NCBI GenBank assembly: GCA_900769535.1
Contig: CAAGHB010000032.1
Coordinates: 1-25,949, forward strand
Reading direction: 5' to 3'
Length of the DNA stretch: 25,949 nt
From: Clostridia bacterium
Lineage (GTDB): Bacteria > Bacillota > Clostridia > Oscillospirales > Acutalibacteraceae
Part shown: piece after piece, positions 15,245 through 24,011 of the stretch
Position numbering within the stretch: the stretch's first letter is position 1
Layout: the number at the start of each line of letters is the position of its first letter
Program-made: the position numbers and the translations under genes
The notes under the pieces: generated by a model
Database searches by the model: none
What the model saw: the letters and a program-made list of their open reading frames with translations, nothing else
Told to the model about the DNA's origin: nothing

Positions 15245-16114
15245 ATGCAGATTTCAAACTCACAGAGAGCAAGAATACTTGTACACGCCTTGCCGTATAT
15301 TCAGCAGTATAACGGAAAAATTGTTGTAATCAAATATGGCGGTAACGCCATGATAAACGAAAAGTTAAAGGATTCGGTTATTCGTGACATAGTTCTTCTT
15401 TCCCTTATCGGAGTAAAGGTTGTGCTTGTTCACGGAGGCGGCCCCGAAATTACCGAAATGCTGAATAAAATCGGAAAGGAAACCGAGTTTGTTGACGGAC
15501 TTCGTGTAACCGATAAGGAAACTGCCGAGGTTGTACAAATGGTTTTAGCAGGAAAAATCAATAAAGGACTTGTCAACCTCATTCAGTTAAAGGGCGGTAA
15601 ATCAATAGGGCTTTCGGGACTTGACGGTCACATGATTGAGGCCGAGATGAAAAACGAAAAGCTTGGATTTGTAGGTAATATTACTAAAATAAACGTTGAG
15701 CCGATTGTTGACGTGTTAGAACGCGGTTATATCCCCGTTGTTTCTACCGTCGGCTGTGATAAAGAGGGAAACGTATATAACATCAACGCCGATACTGCGG
15801 CGGCAAAAATTGCCGGCGAATTAAAAGCAGAAAGTTTAATCTCTCTTACTGATATCAGCGGTATTTTGATGGACAAGGATGACCCCTCAACACTTATACC
15901 CGAAATTTCGCTTAGCTACGCCGAGCGTCTTGTGTCCGACGGAATAATCAGCGGCGGAATGATTCCTAAAATGGAATGCTGCACCAATGCGATTAAGTGG
16001 GGAGTAAACAAGGTATTTATTATCGACGGACGAGTTCCGCATTCAATTCTTATCGAAACTCTCACCGACGAGGGTATCGGAACAATGTTCAAAAGGGATG
16101 ATTCTGATGAATAA
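15245..16114 (+). CDS. argB: Acetylglutamate kinase, probably arginine-inhibited
   Basis: ArgB phosphorylates N-acetylglutamate with ATP. The 289-residue protein has VVIKYGGNAM (Lys30 region, phosphate site), LVHGGGPEI (61-69), and the C-terminal ISGGMIPKMECC and IDGRVPHS stretches. An N-terminal helix RARILVHALPYIQQYNGK (8-25) precedes the first strand. In known structures this extension links dimers into the arginine-sensitive hexamer, which short arginine-insensitive enzymes such as that of E. coli lack. Feedback inhibition by arginine is therefore likely, as expected when ArgJ recycles acetyl groups. GGGGGATAG precedes the ATG. The 3' end overlaps argD. Confidence 0.96.
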   Translation: MQISNSQRARILVHALPYIQQYNGKIVVIKYGGNAMINEKLKDSVIRDIVLLSLIGVKVVLVHGGGPEITEMLNKIGKETEFVDGLRVTDKETAEVVQMVLAGKINKGLVNLIQLKGGKSIGLSGLDGHMIEAEMKNEKLGFVGNITKINVEPIVDVLERGYIPVVSTVGCDKEGNVYNINADTAAAKIAGELKAESLISLTDISGILMDKDDPSTLIPEISLSYAERLVSDGIISGGMIPKMECCTNAIKWGVNKVFIIDGRVPHSILIETLTDEGIGTMFKRDDSDE

Positions 16115-17285
16115 AACTGTTGAATTGGATAAAAAATACGTTGCCGATACATACGCACGTTTTCCTGTCGAACTGGTAAGTGGAAAAGGTTCGCTTTTAT
16201 ACGATAATAATGGAAAAGAATATATCGACCTCGGAACAGGAATTGCTGTAAATACCTTTGGAGTTGCTGATGACGAATGGGCATCTGTTGTATCAGCCCA
16301 GGCGAATAAGCTGTCGCACGTCTCAAATTTGTATTATATCGAGCCCTGCGCTGTTTTGGCAGAAAAACTGTGCAACCGAACCGGTATGAAAAAAGTATTC
16401 TTTTCAAATTCGGGCGCAGAGGCAAACGAATGCGCAATAAAAACTGCACGAAAGTATGCCGAGGATAAAAAGGGAGCCGATTATTATAACATAATCACGC
16501 TTAAAAACAGCTTTCATGGCAGAACTGTTACTACATTGGCGGCTACCGGTCAGGATGTTTTTCATACAATGTTTAATCCTCTTACCGATGGATTTTTATA
16601 TGCCGACGCTAATGATATTGAGTCGGTTAAATCGCTGGTGAGCTGTAATAAATGTGCCGCAATAATGTTTGAGGTTGTTCAGGGCGAAGGCGGAGTAATG
16701 CCGCTTGACCACGATTTTGTCAAGCAACTTGCCGAATTAGCCGAGAGAGAGGACATTCTCCTTATCGCCGACGAGGTGCAGATTGGAAACGGCCGAAGCG
16801 GAAAATTATACGGCTATATGAATTACGGAATTACTCCCGATATCGTCACTACTGCAAAGGGACTTGCAGGAGGACTCCCGCTTGGAGCGACACTTTTCGG
16901 CGAAAAGACGGCAAATGTTTTGACAAACGGCACTCACGGTTCAACCTTTGGCGGAAATCCGATTTGCTGTGCCGGCGCAATAAATATTATTGATAGAATT
17001 GATGACGAGCTGTTGAACGGTGTTGCCGAAAGGTCGAAAATCATATTTGATACCCTCGCAAATGCCGACGGAATAAAGGCAATAAGCGGAATGGGTCTTA
17101 TGCTCGGAATCGAAACAGAAAAGGATGCAGGCGAGGTTATCACCGAATGTATGAAAAACGGCGTCCTCGTTTTAAAGGCGAAAAATAAGGTCCGTCTGCT
17201 TCCTGCTTTGAATATACCCATAGATTTACTAAAAAAGGCATTAGATGTGCTTAAAAATGCTTGCGTAAAAGCTGAAAGGGAATAG
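16107..17285 (+). CDS. argD: Acetylornithine aminotransferase
   Basis: This PLP enzyme of fold type I, class III, converts acetylglutamate semialdehyde and glutamate to acetylornithine. From ATG 16107 there are 392 residues. SNSGAEANE (100-108) binds the cofactor phosphate, Asp222 in IADEVQ contacts the pyridine nitrogen, and Lys251 in TTAKGLAGG forms the Schiff base. STFGGNP and RLLPALNIP are typical near the C-terminus. It reads DEVQIGNGRSGK where most ArgD have DEVQ-T-G-x-G-R-T-G-K, a mild variation. ATG 16107 overlaps the last codons of argB and has AAAAGGG at 16091-16097; the in-frame ATG at 16098 sits too close to that site. argF begins 2 bases after the stop. Confidence 0.95.
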   Translation: MNKTVELDKKYVADTYARFPVELVSGKGSLLYDNNGKEYIDLGTGIAVNTFGVADDEWASVVSAQANKLSHVSNLYYIEPCAVLAEKLCNRTGMKKVFFSNSGAEANECAIKTARKYAEDKKGADYYNIITLKNSFHGRTVTTLAATGQDVFHTMFNPLTDGFLYADANDIESVKSLVSCNKCAAIMFEVVQGEGGVMPLDHDFVKQLAELAEREDILLIADEVQIGNGRSGKLYGYMNYGITPDIVTTAKGLAGGLPLGATLFGEKTANVLTNGTHGSTFGGNPICCAGAINIIDRIDDELLNGVAERSKIIFDTLANADGIKAISGMGLMLGIETEKDAGEVITECMKNGVLVLKAKNKVRLLPALNIPIDLLKKALDVLKNACVKAERE

Positions 17286-17287
17286 AT

Positions 17288-18271
17288 ATGAATTTGAAAG
17301 GTAGAGATTTTCTCAAACTGCTCGACTTTACAAGCGAGGAAATTGAATATTTAATCGATCTTGCAGCCGATTTGAAGGCAAAGAAAAAAGCAGGCATCCC
17401 ACACGAAATTTGCAAGGGAAAGAACGTAGCGTTAATTTTTGAAAAAACGAGCACAAGAACGAGATGCGCTTTTGAGGTTGCGGCTCGTGATTTGGGCATG
17501 GGGTCAACATATCTTGACCCGTCGGGCTCCCAGATTGGTAAAAAGGAAAGCATTGCCGACACTGCAAGGGTGCTTTCGGGAATGTATGATGGAATTGAAT
17601 ATCGCGGGTTTGGTCAAAAAATAGTCGAAAAATTGGCCGAATTTGCCTCTGTACCGGTTTGGAATGGACTGACAGATGAATTTCACCCTACTCAAATTCT
17701 CGCCGATTTTCTCACGATAAAGGAAAAATTCGGCAGGTTAAAGGGAATCAACTTTGTATATATGGGTGATGCCCGATTTAATATGGGAAATTCGCTGATG
17801 GTTGGTTGTGCAAAAATGGGACTTAATTTTACTGCTTGCTCGCCTAAAAAATATTTTCCGGATGAAAAGCTTATTGCCGAATGTGAGGAGATTGCAAAGT
17901 CAACAGGCGCAGTTCTCAAATTTGAGGAAGACCCGATTAAAGCAACCAAGGGCGCCGATGTAATTTATACTGACATTTGGGTTTCGATGGGTGAGCCGGT
18001 TGAGGTATGGGAGGAACGCATAAACGAGCTCTCGCCATACCAGGTTAATATGAATATTATGAAAAATGCAGGCGATAATGCTATATTTATGCATTGTCTG
18101 CCGTCATATCACGATAAAAATACCGTTATCGGAAAGGAAATGTGCGAAAGATTTTCTCGCGACTCGATGGAGGTTACAAACGAGGTATTCGAGGATAAAT
18201 GCTCGGTTGTATTCGATGAGGCAGAGAATAGAATGCACACGATTAAGGCAGTAATGGCGGCCACTATTTAA
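17288..18271 (+). CDS. argF: Ornithine carbamoyltransferase
   Basis: This enzyme joins ornithine and carbamoyl phosphate to give citrulline. The 327-residue protein has the carbamoyl-phosphate site STRTR (55-59), EFHPTQILADF (131-141), the ornithine loop DIWVSMGE (229-236), and MHCLPSYHD (268-276, with the conserved Cys270). Family length and motif order are normal. It is the last gene of the operon and is followed by a strong terminator. Argininosuccinate synthase, lyase and carbamoyl-phosphate synthase are not in the window, so the operon ends at citrulline and the rest must be elsewhere. This could also be called argI in other naming. A catabolic role is unlikely because arcA and arcC are absent. 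Confidence 0.96.
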   Translation: MNLKGRDFLKLLDFTSEEIEYLIDLAADLKAKKKAGIPHEICKGKNVALIFEKTSTRTRCAFEVAARDLGMGSTYLDPSGSQIGKKESIADTARVLSGMYDGIEYRGFGQKIVEKLAEFASVPVWNGLTDEFHPTQILADFLTIKEKFGRLKGINFVYMGDARFNMGNSLMVGCAKMGLNFTACSPKKYFPDEKLIAECEEIAKSTGAVLKFEEDPIKATKGADVIYTDIWVSMGEPVEVWEERINELSPYQVNMNIMKNAGDNAIFMHCLPSYHDKNTVIGKEMCERFSRDSMEVTNEVFEDKCSVVFDEAENRMHTIKAVMAATI

Positions 18272-18286
18272 TAATTTAAAAAAAGT

Positions 18287-18330
18287 AAATAAATGCAACG
18301 CGATAATTCGTGTTGCATTTATTTTTTTTA
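18287..18330 (+). terminator. Intrinsic terminator of the arginine operon
   Basis: Arms 18287-18302 and 18309-18324 pair at all 16 positions, with one G-U pair, around a 6-base loop; a T run extends to 18329. The right arm also contains the possible -35 box of the next gene. Confidence 0.9.
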
Positions 18331-18341
18331 TAAATTATAAT
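18313..18341 (+). promoter_or_regulatory. Probable promoter of the FAD dehydrogenase gene
   Basis: TTGCAT (18313-18318) and a perfect TATAAT (18336-18341) are 17 bases apart. The -35 box keeps only TTG of the consensus. Its place inside the terminator arm mirrors the rhaD promoter. The leader would be about 36 bases. Confidence 0.55.
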
Positions 18342-18383
18342 TGATTTGGTAATTTCAAATACACTTTACGGAGGAGATGTCTC

Positions 18384-19805
18384 ATGAAGAACTATGACGT
18401 GGCTATAATTGGCGGCGGCATCGGTGGACTAATGGCGGCATACCGGCTTATATCAAAAAATCCCGATTTAAAAATTATTATTCTCGAAAAGGGTAATGCG
18501 CTCAATGACAGAAAGTGTCCTGCTTCATCAAGTCAGGGATGTGTTCATTGTAATATGTGCTCGATTACCTCGGGCTATGCGGGTGCAGGTGCCTTTTCTG
18601 ACGGAAAGTTTAATTTAGGTACTGCTTACGGCGGCACTCTCGGCGAGGAACTCGGTGAGCAGGTTGCTAACGAATATATAGGATATGTTGATGATATTCT
18701 TTATTCATGCAGTGACAGAATTATTGACGAAAACGGCGTCGAAACACGTGATTATCCGAAAATTTACGAATCAAATCAGGAACTTAAACTGAAATGCTTA
18801 CAGAATAATTTGCGTCTCCTTGACATGAACGTTCGTCATTTGGGTACAGACCGCAATTTTAAAATTATGGGTAATCTTATAAATCATCTTGCCGTTTCGG
18901 GTGTGGAACTTACCTATAAATGCGAAGTAAAGTCGATTGAAAAAATATATGGTAATACCGGTAACTATGCAATAAATATTGAGGACAAATCATTTGGAGA
19001 TTATACAGTCGAAGCTGATTATATCGTTATTGCGACAGGTCGCGGCGGCTCTAAATTTGTTTCAAACGTGTGCAAAAATTTTGACGTAAAGGTTATGTCA
19101 AATACGGTTGATATCGGCGTTAGAGTTGAAATGAAGGACGCTATTTGGAGAGAGTTTTCGGATAACATTTATGAACCGAAAGTGCTGTATAAAACAAAGA
19201 CTTTTGAGGACAGAACAAGAATGTTCTGCTTTAATAAGGGCGGACTTGTTAGTGCCGAAAACAATAACGGAGTTATTACTGCAAACGGACACAGCTTTTC
19301 TGATGAAAAAAAGAGGTCGGAGAATTGCAATTTTGCTATTTTGTCGAGCATCAATTTTACGGCCCCGTTCGATAAGCCGACCGAATACGTTGAGTCGATT
19401 TCACGACTTGCAAATGCTATTGGCTGCGGAAATGTGCTTGTTCAGCGATTTGGCGACCTTATAAGAGGGCGCAGAACTAACGAACATAGATTATCTCAAA
19501 ATACTGTTTATCCTACGTTAAAAGCAACCCCCGGTGACATTTCACTGGTGTTACCACATCGAATTTTGACTAATATTATCGAGACGATATATGCGCTTGA
19601 TAAGGTTGCTCCCGGCTCGGCTAATGACGATACGTTGTTATATGGCTGTGAGGCAAAGTATTATTCAATTAAGCCCTGTCATGACAAGAATTTTCAGATT
19701 ACCGATTGTATTTATTTGATTGGTGACGGTTCAGGAATCACACGCGGACTCAGTCAGGCAGGTGCAATGGGAATTTATGTTGCAGACCATATTTTAAGCA
19801 AATAA
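18384..19805 (+). CDS. FAD-dependent dehydrogenase of the COG2509 type, substrate unknown
   Basis: The 473-residue cytoplasmic flavoprotein has an N-terminal dinucleotide fold (YDVAIIGGGIGGLMAAYRL, 4-22; glycines 10-15) and an acidic strand end (ILEKG). A cysteine group, C-P-x6-C-V-H-C-N-M-C (Cys45, 53, 56, 59), lies next to SGYAGAGAFSDGKFNLG (63-79). YIVIATGRGG and the C-terminal IYLIGDGSGITRGLSQAGA (about 440-458) complete the FAD site. This combination is that of uncharacterised FAD-dependent dehydrogenases (COG2509). The close cysteines could bind a metal or iron-sulphur centre or form redox disulphides, which the sequence cannot settle. GGAGGAGA precedes the ATG. It stands alone between two terminators. 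Confidence 0.85.
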   Translation: MKNYDVAIIGGGIGGLMAAYRLISKNPDLKIIILEKGNALNDRKCPASSSQGCVHCNMCSITSGYAGAGAFSDGKFNLGTAYGGTLGEELGEQVANEYIGYVDDILYSCSDRIIDENGVETRDYPKIYESNQELKLKCLQNNLRLLDMNVRHLGTDRNFKIMGNLINHLAVSGVELTYKCEVKSIEKIYGNTGNYAINIEDKSFGDYTVEADYIVIATGRGGSKFVSNVCKNFDVKVMSNTVDIGVRVEMKDAIWREFSDNIYEPKVLYKTKTFEDRTRMFCFNKGGLVSAENNNGVITANGHSFSDEKKRSENCNFAILSSINFTAPFDKPTEYVESISRLANAIGCGNVLVQRFGDLIRGRRTNEHRLSQNTVYPTLKATPGDISLVLPHRILTNIIETIYALDKVAPGSANDDTLLYGCEAKYYSIKPCHDKNFQITDCIYLIGDGSGITRGLSQAGAMGIYVADHILSK

Positions 19806-19815
19806 TTTTAATTAA

Positions 19816-19866
19816 AAAACAACCGATGTTTTAGGATAATCCCAAAACATCGGTTGTTTTGTTTTT
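19816..19866. terminator. Bidirectional terminator between convergent genes
   Basis: The perfect 17-bp arms 19816-19832 (AAAACAACCGATGTTTT) and 19844-19860 (AAAACATCGGTTGTTTT) surround an 11-base loop. T runs follow on both strands (GTTTTT on +, TTTTTT on -), so it serves the + strand FAD gene and the - strand secreted-protein operon. Confidence 0.93.
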
Positions 19867-19877
19867 ATTTAATTTTA

Positions 19878-22800
19878 TTAGAAATCGAAATCTTCGCCTT
19901 CTTCGATTCCGGTATCAATATCGCCTGATGTTACGGTTGAAGCCGAATATACATCAGTATAGATAGTAACATATTCACCGTTTTCGACGTATGTCAAATA
20001 TGCTCTGAGATATACGGTAATGGCTGTTCCTTCTCTTGATGAAAGTGTCATTCTCATCTGGCCGTTAGCTGTGTTGTAAGCTGCGGCCTTGCTGCGAACA
20101 GCACCGCCTATATTTGCAAGTGACATAGAATCGGCGAGGTCAGCGTTTGCTGTGTAAATTACGCCGGATTCAACAAACTTGACTCCGGTAGGAACGGTAC
20201 GCTGAGCAAGGAAGGATACCTTTTTACCGTCGTTAATTACTGCTGTATCAGTAATTGCAATGATTGGCTTCGGACTGGCTTCGCTTCCGATTACGATAGC
20301 TATAACATTCACATCAGCACCGACAAAGAATGAATAGGATTCAGCATAGCTGATAACTTCATTCTTTTCATTTGCCCATCCGCCGAAGTATTCGCCGTCG
20401 CCAAGAATGAGTCGGTCAAATTGAAGTGTAATTTTTTCGTTATAGCTGTATTCTCCTGTATGAGCTTCGTCATCGGTTGAGCCAACTACGGTGACAGTGT
20501 ATTTATTATTATCAACAATAGCGTTTGCTTTAATTACAATGTCGTCGTTAATAACGATTTTTTCTCCGGCATTGAAAAGCTCATCGTCTACCAACCAGCC
20601 ATTGTATGCATATCCGAATGAGGTCGGGAGAGAGGGAAGTGTAATTTTGCTTCCTTTTACTACGTTTAATGTTGAAATTATGATATTAACTCGATTTACG
20701 AATTTAACTGTAACGGTTTCAACATCTCCGTTTGTAAATACTGCTTCCACATTCGAAACAGCGGCCAATTTAACTGTGATGGTTTCCTTGGTTGACGAAA
20801 TCGTGTTGTTAATAATCCAATGCTTGAAGGTATAGCCCTCATTAGCTATTGCGGTAAGTTCGTAGTTGTCGCCGGCATAGTATGTTGCGTTAGCGTCAAA
20901 TTCGCCGCCGTTTACTGTAACAGCACCGTTATTGGCGGTAATTGTGAACTTTGATTCAAGAACGTAATCGAATTTTGCTGTAATGTTGTTTTCTGCTTCG
21001 ATTTCGTAATAGAAGGTGTTCTTGTCGCTTATGAGATTGTTGTTTTCATCAAACCAACCATTGAATACGTAATTATCAGCACCGATAGCAGTTAACTTAA
21101 TATATGAGCAAATTATATACTTGTCACGCTCGATATAATCATAACGTCCGCCAATTACGTTGATGTTAAATGAGTTAGCGTATGCAGTCTCAACAAAGTA
21201 AGCTTTGAGTGAAAGTTCCTTTCCGATTACAAAGGTGTAGTCTGCATCAAGTGAAACGATTTCGCCATCAGCATCTTTCCAACTTACGAACGTATATCCT
21301 TCATCAGCAACTGCTGAAACGGTGTGAGTGTATCCAACTTCATAAAGGGTTCCGTCAACAAAGGATTCGCCGTCCATGAGGATTGAACCGCCGTCTGTTG
21401 AGCTGATTGAGTAATCTGAGTAAATGATTTTATCAAATACAGCTACAACGTCAACGCCATCCTTGAATAGCACATAGTATTCGGTATCGGTTGAAAGAAG
21501 GTTTCCTTGGCTGTCCTGCCAGCTGTTAAAGCGATAGTTGATTTCGTCATCAACAACTGCTTTAAGGGTTGCATCTTCACCTTCATAACGCTTTTCAGTT
21601 GTGTCAAATACTTTACCGTTAGCGTAAATTTTACCGCCTTCTGTTGCCTGAACATTATAGCTAATTTCATCGCTGGTAGCATTTAATTTAACATTTGTTA
21701 TAACTGCACCTCTTGCAGAGCGACCTGAGGCAGAATATCTGACATTATTGAATGAGGGGGTAGCAGTGGCTTCGATTGAAGCAAGGAAATTTTCTTTATT
21801 GATTGAATATACTCTTATGGATTCAGTATTTGATACATCCCAATTTTCAACATTCGAATTTGAAGAACCGTTAAATTGACGCTTCATATCGACCGTTACG
21901 TTTCCATCGTTAAAGGAAAGTTCAAGATCGAGCTTCTCTCCGCATGTGCTGGAATTATAAGAGGTTTCGGCCGCGGTCCAGTGCTGATAGTTCCCAACGA
22001 GTTTATCCTTATAGAACAAACCAAACACATAGGTTATCGCATTATTATCAGCTTTAAGACGCCACATACGGAATTCAAGTTCACCGAATGAATGTCTTAC
22101 ATCGTTAATAAATTCATATTCCGTTGTTTCTTCGCTGAATGTTCCTGCGGTGTTACCTCCCTTATAAGCCATTGAAAGGGTTGCATCAAACTTGTAACCT
22201 AAATTGAATTTGTTAGCTGTTGAAACAGTAACGTTTTCAAGTGAGCTGGTGGTAGATGTTGAGTTTGAAGCTCTGTTTGAGACAGTGAAATATGAAGAGT
22301 TGATTGAAGAATCAATTTCACGGACATAAACATCTGAATTTGAATTTTTATGGCTTGTATAGGTAATTGCCTTGTCATCGGTTGTCAGGTCGAGATTTTG
22401 GCTAATGTAATTGTAAACATTGTTACCAAGGATTGCATGACCTGCGGTATTAGGATGGAGACCGTCATCAGAGAAATTCTTATAATAATTTGCTGATGTT
22501 GAATCTTCGTTATAATTCTCGGTCATTGTAAAGTTATCAACAATACCAATAATGTTATTATTACGGGCAAGTAATTTGTTTTGAGCTTCAAAAGCTTCGG
22601 CCTGCCTATTCCATGTATCAGCCAAGTCACCCCAAGTATGCATTACAGAGGAAAGGATGATCTTTGTTCCGTAGTTTCCGTGATAGGGGTTGTTGATAAA
22701 GCTGCTAATTATTCCGTTAGCTTCGTTGATATATCTTTCCTCGGCTGATTTATTAAGCGTATATGTATGCTCTGCGCCGTTAGAATCGAGGAAGTAATAG

Positions 22801-23990
22801 GTGTAAGTATCGTTTTCTACGGTGATTTTTTCTTTAACGGTTACTCCGTCATCTGCATAGGTTACAGAGCCGATATAGTTACCGCTATTGTCTTTTGCAA
22901 CGGTCACAGAACGCCATTTGTTGCTGGTATTAGTCGCTGAGGGACCGTAATATGAGAACTTATCCCAATAAACTGATTGTCCGTCATTTGTACCAAGGGC
23001 AAAAATAACATAATCAGGTTTAAAGAGTAATGCGGAATAGTAAATTACCTGAATGGTATAGCAAGAATAGGTGTCAGTCATAGCAGTGTTTGCTGATGCA
23101 CCGCAGTTATAAACGTCATAGTTCGGACCAAGCTTCTTTTGGAGGGTGGCAACATAAGATTCAGCAGGGATGTTTGAAGCACCTACACCCTGTGTGATTG
23201 AGTCGCCGACACAAGCAATACGAGTAACATAATTGCCGCTTGTTACCTTGTCTAAATTGTCGATAGAAGCAAAGTACATCTGGTTATCTCTGTTAGGTGA
23301 TGACTCGAATCCGCCGTTGTAATAGGGACGAACCTTGATGTACGAATTGTCCTGACTAACAGGGGAGTAATCGATAAAGTTACCGTTTCTGATACTGATA
23401 TCGGCAACTAACGCAGCGTTGTTGCTGTTTGTTGTATCACTGTTAAGGAAAAAGTCAAGTTTATAGTCATTGATTTTAAATTCAATTTCGGTTGCGCCGT
23501 TTTTATCAATGAATTCAACTGAAAGTTTAGCCCATTCGCCGTATTTAAAGCCATTTCTGACGGCTGTTGACTGAGCTAACCAAGTTGTGCTTTCTGCCTT
23601 GCGAATATAAAAGTTGTGATACATTGATGTGCCGCCGTTACGAGGTGCTTGAATGCCCAAAACATATCCTTCCGAAGCATCGCTGTTGGCACGGAATGTA
23701 AGTTCGAAACCGCCTGCAATTTTAAACATAGTTTCGAATCCGTCATTCTTGTAACTACCGAATTCTTTTACAAATGTTCTGCTAAACTTAATGGATTCGT
23801 CAGCAAGCTTGTATGCAGATACGTTATTTGCATCAGAAACCCAGTAAGAAGGATTGAAGAAGCTCTTCGGCATATTTCCCGAGTCGTATTCGCTTTCGGC
23901 GAATGCAACGGTTCCGAGAAGAGAAAACATTGATATCAGCATACAAATAGAAAGGATAGTGCTGATTGTTTTTTTGATAATTTTATTCAT
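19878..23990 (-). CDS. Large secreted SGNH/GDSL hydrolase with InlB-type B-repeats
   Basis: The 1370-residue protein has a signal peptide (basic head, hydrophobic core about 8-25, cleavage after Ala-Phe-Ala at 31). A beta-sandwich-like domain (about 40-250) precedes an SGNH hydrolase domain (about 256-532), probably a carbohydrate or acyl esterase. Block I is VGDSITQG with nucleophile Ser264; block II Gly is in NCGASA (297); block III is LGTND (Asn335); block V is DDGLHPN (Asp509, His512). A ~80-residue insert (about 340-420) enlarges the hydrolase. A second beta-rich domain (about 545-770) is followed by repeats at about 778-854, 857-934, 938-1008, 1011-1086, 1093-1159 and 1164-1234, each with a G-Y-x-F-x-x-W-like core, then a terminal module (1243-1350). 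There is no LPXTG or SLH anchor. AAGGAGAG precedes the ATG, 21 bases after the upstream gene. Confidence 0.88.
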   Translation of the reverse strand: MNKIIKKTISTILSICMLISMFSLLGTVAFAESEYDSGNMPKSFFNPSYWVSDANNVSAYKLADESIKFSRTFVKEFGSYKNDGFETMFKIAGGFELTFRANSDASEGYVLGIQAPRNGGTSMYHNFYIRKAESTTWLAQSTAVRNGFKYGEWAKLSVEFIDKNGATEIEFKINDYKLDFFLNSDTTNSNNAALVADISIRNGNFIDYSPVSQDNSYIKVRPYYNGGFESSPNRDNQMYFASIDNLDKVTSGNYVTRIACVGDSITQGVGASNIPAESYVATLQKKLGPNYDVYNCGASANTAMTDTYSCYTIQVIYYSALLFKPDYVIFALGTNDGQSVYWDKFSYYGPSATNTSNKWRSVTVAKDNSGNYIGSVTYADDGVTVKEKITVENDTYTYYFLDSNGAEHTYTLNKSAEERYINEANGIISSFINNPYHGNYGTKIILSSVMHTWGDLADTWNRQAEAFEAQNKLLARNNNIIGIVDNFTMTENYNEDSTSANYYKNFSDDGLHPNTAGHAILGNNVYNYISQNLDLTTDDKAITYTSHKNSNSDVYVREIDSSINSSYFTVSNRASNSTSTTSSLENVTVSTANKFNLGYKFDATLSMAYKGGNTAGTFSEETTEYEFINDVRHSFGELEFRMWRLKADNNAITYVFGLFYKDKLVGNYQHWTAAETSYNSSTCGEKLDLELSFNDGNVTVDMKRQFNGSSNSNVENWDVSNTESIRVYSINKENFLASIEATATPSFNNVRYSASGRSARGAVITNVKLNATSDEISYNVQATEGGKIYANGKVFDTTEKRYEGEDATLKAVVDDEINYRFNSWQDSQGNLLSTDTEYYVLFKDGVDVVAVFDKIIYSDYSISSTDGGSILMDGESFVDGTLYEVGYTHTVSAVADEGYTFVSWKDADGEIVSLDADYTFVIGKELSLKAYFVETAYANSFNINVIGGRYDYIERDKYIICSYIKLTAIGADNYVFNGWFDENNNLISDKNTFYYEIEAENNITAKFDYVLESKFTITANNGAVTVNGGEFDANATYYAGDNYELTAIANEGYTFKHWIINNTISSTKETITVKLAAVSNVEAVFTNGDVETVTVKFVNRVNIIISTLNVVKGSKITLPSLPTSFGYAYNGWLVDDELFNAGEKIVINDDIVIKANAIVDNNKYTVTVVGSTDDEAHTGEYSYNEKITLQFDRLILGDGEYFGGWANEKNEVISYAESYSFFVGADVNVIAIVIGSEASPKPIIAITDTAVINDGKKVSFLAQRTVPTGVKFVESGVIYTANADLADSMSLANIGGAVRSKAAAYNTANGQMRMTLSSREGTAITVYLRAYLTYVENGEYVTIYTDVYSASTVTSGDIDTGIEEGEDFDF
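19941..20714 (-). repeat. Paralogous 3' block, copy A
   Basis: This encodes residues 1093-1350 of the SGNH protein. It matches 24030-24800 over about 257 residues with almost no length change, and stretches of DNA are also similar, for example the segment coding GEYFGGW (near 20391 and 24473). It contains two B-repeat-like units and the unnamed terminal module. Confidence 0.85.
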
Positions 23991-24011
23991 TTTAAAATCT
24001 CTCCTTTCTGA

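Noticed and set aside
15916..16449. Long - strand frame (177 codons) over the argB-argD junction
   Set aside because: It is antisense to two conserved enzymes and has an Arg/Gln/Leu-rich low-quality translation without motifs.
20491..20835. + strand frame (114 codons) opposite the secreted protein
   Set aside because: It lies antisense to the B-repeat region, and its Ser/Thr/Leu-rich translation mirrors the repeat coding sequence.
20700..21670. DNA tandem repeat or CRISPR array in the B-repeat region
   Set aside because: The repeats are at protein level, about 75 residues each and diverged; no regular short DNA repeat with spacers is visible.
19878..23990. LPXTG or S-layer anchoring of the secreted proteins
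   Set aside because: The C-terminus ends in an acidic tail (GIEEGEDFDF) without LPXTG, hydrophobic helix or basic end, and no SLH repeats are present.
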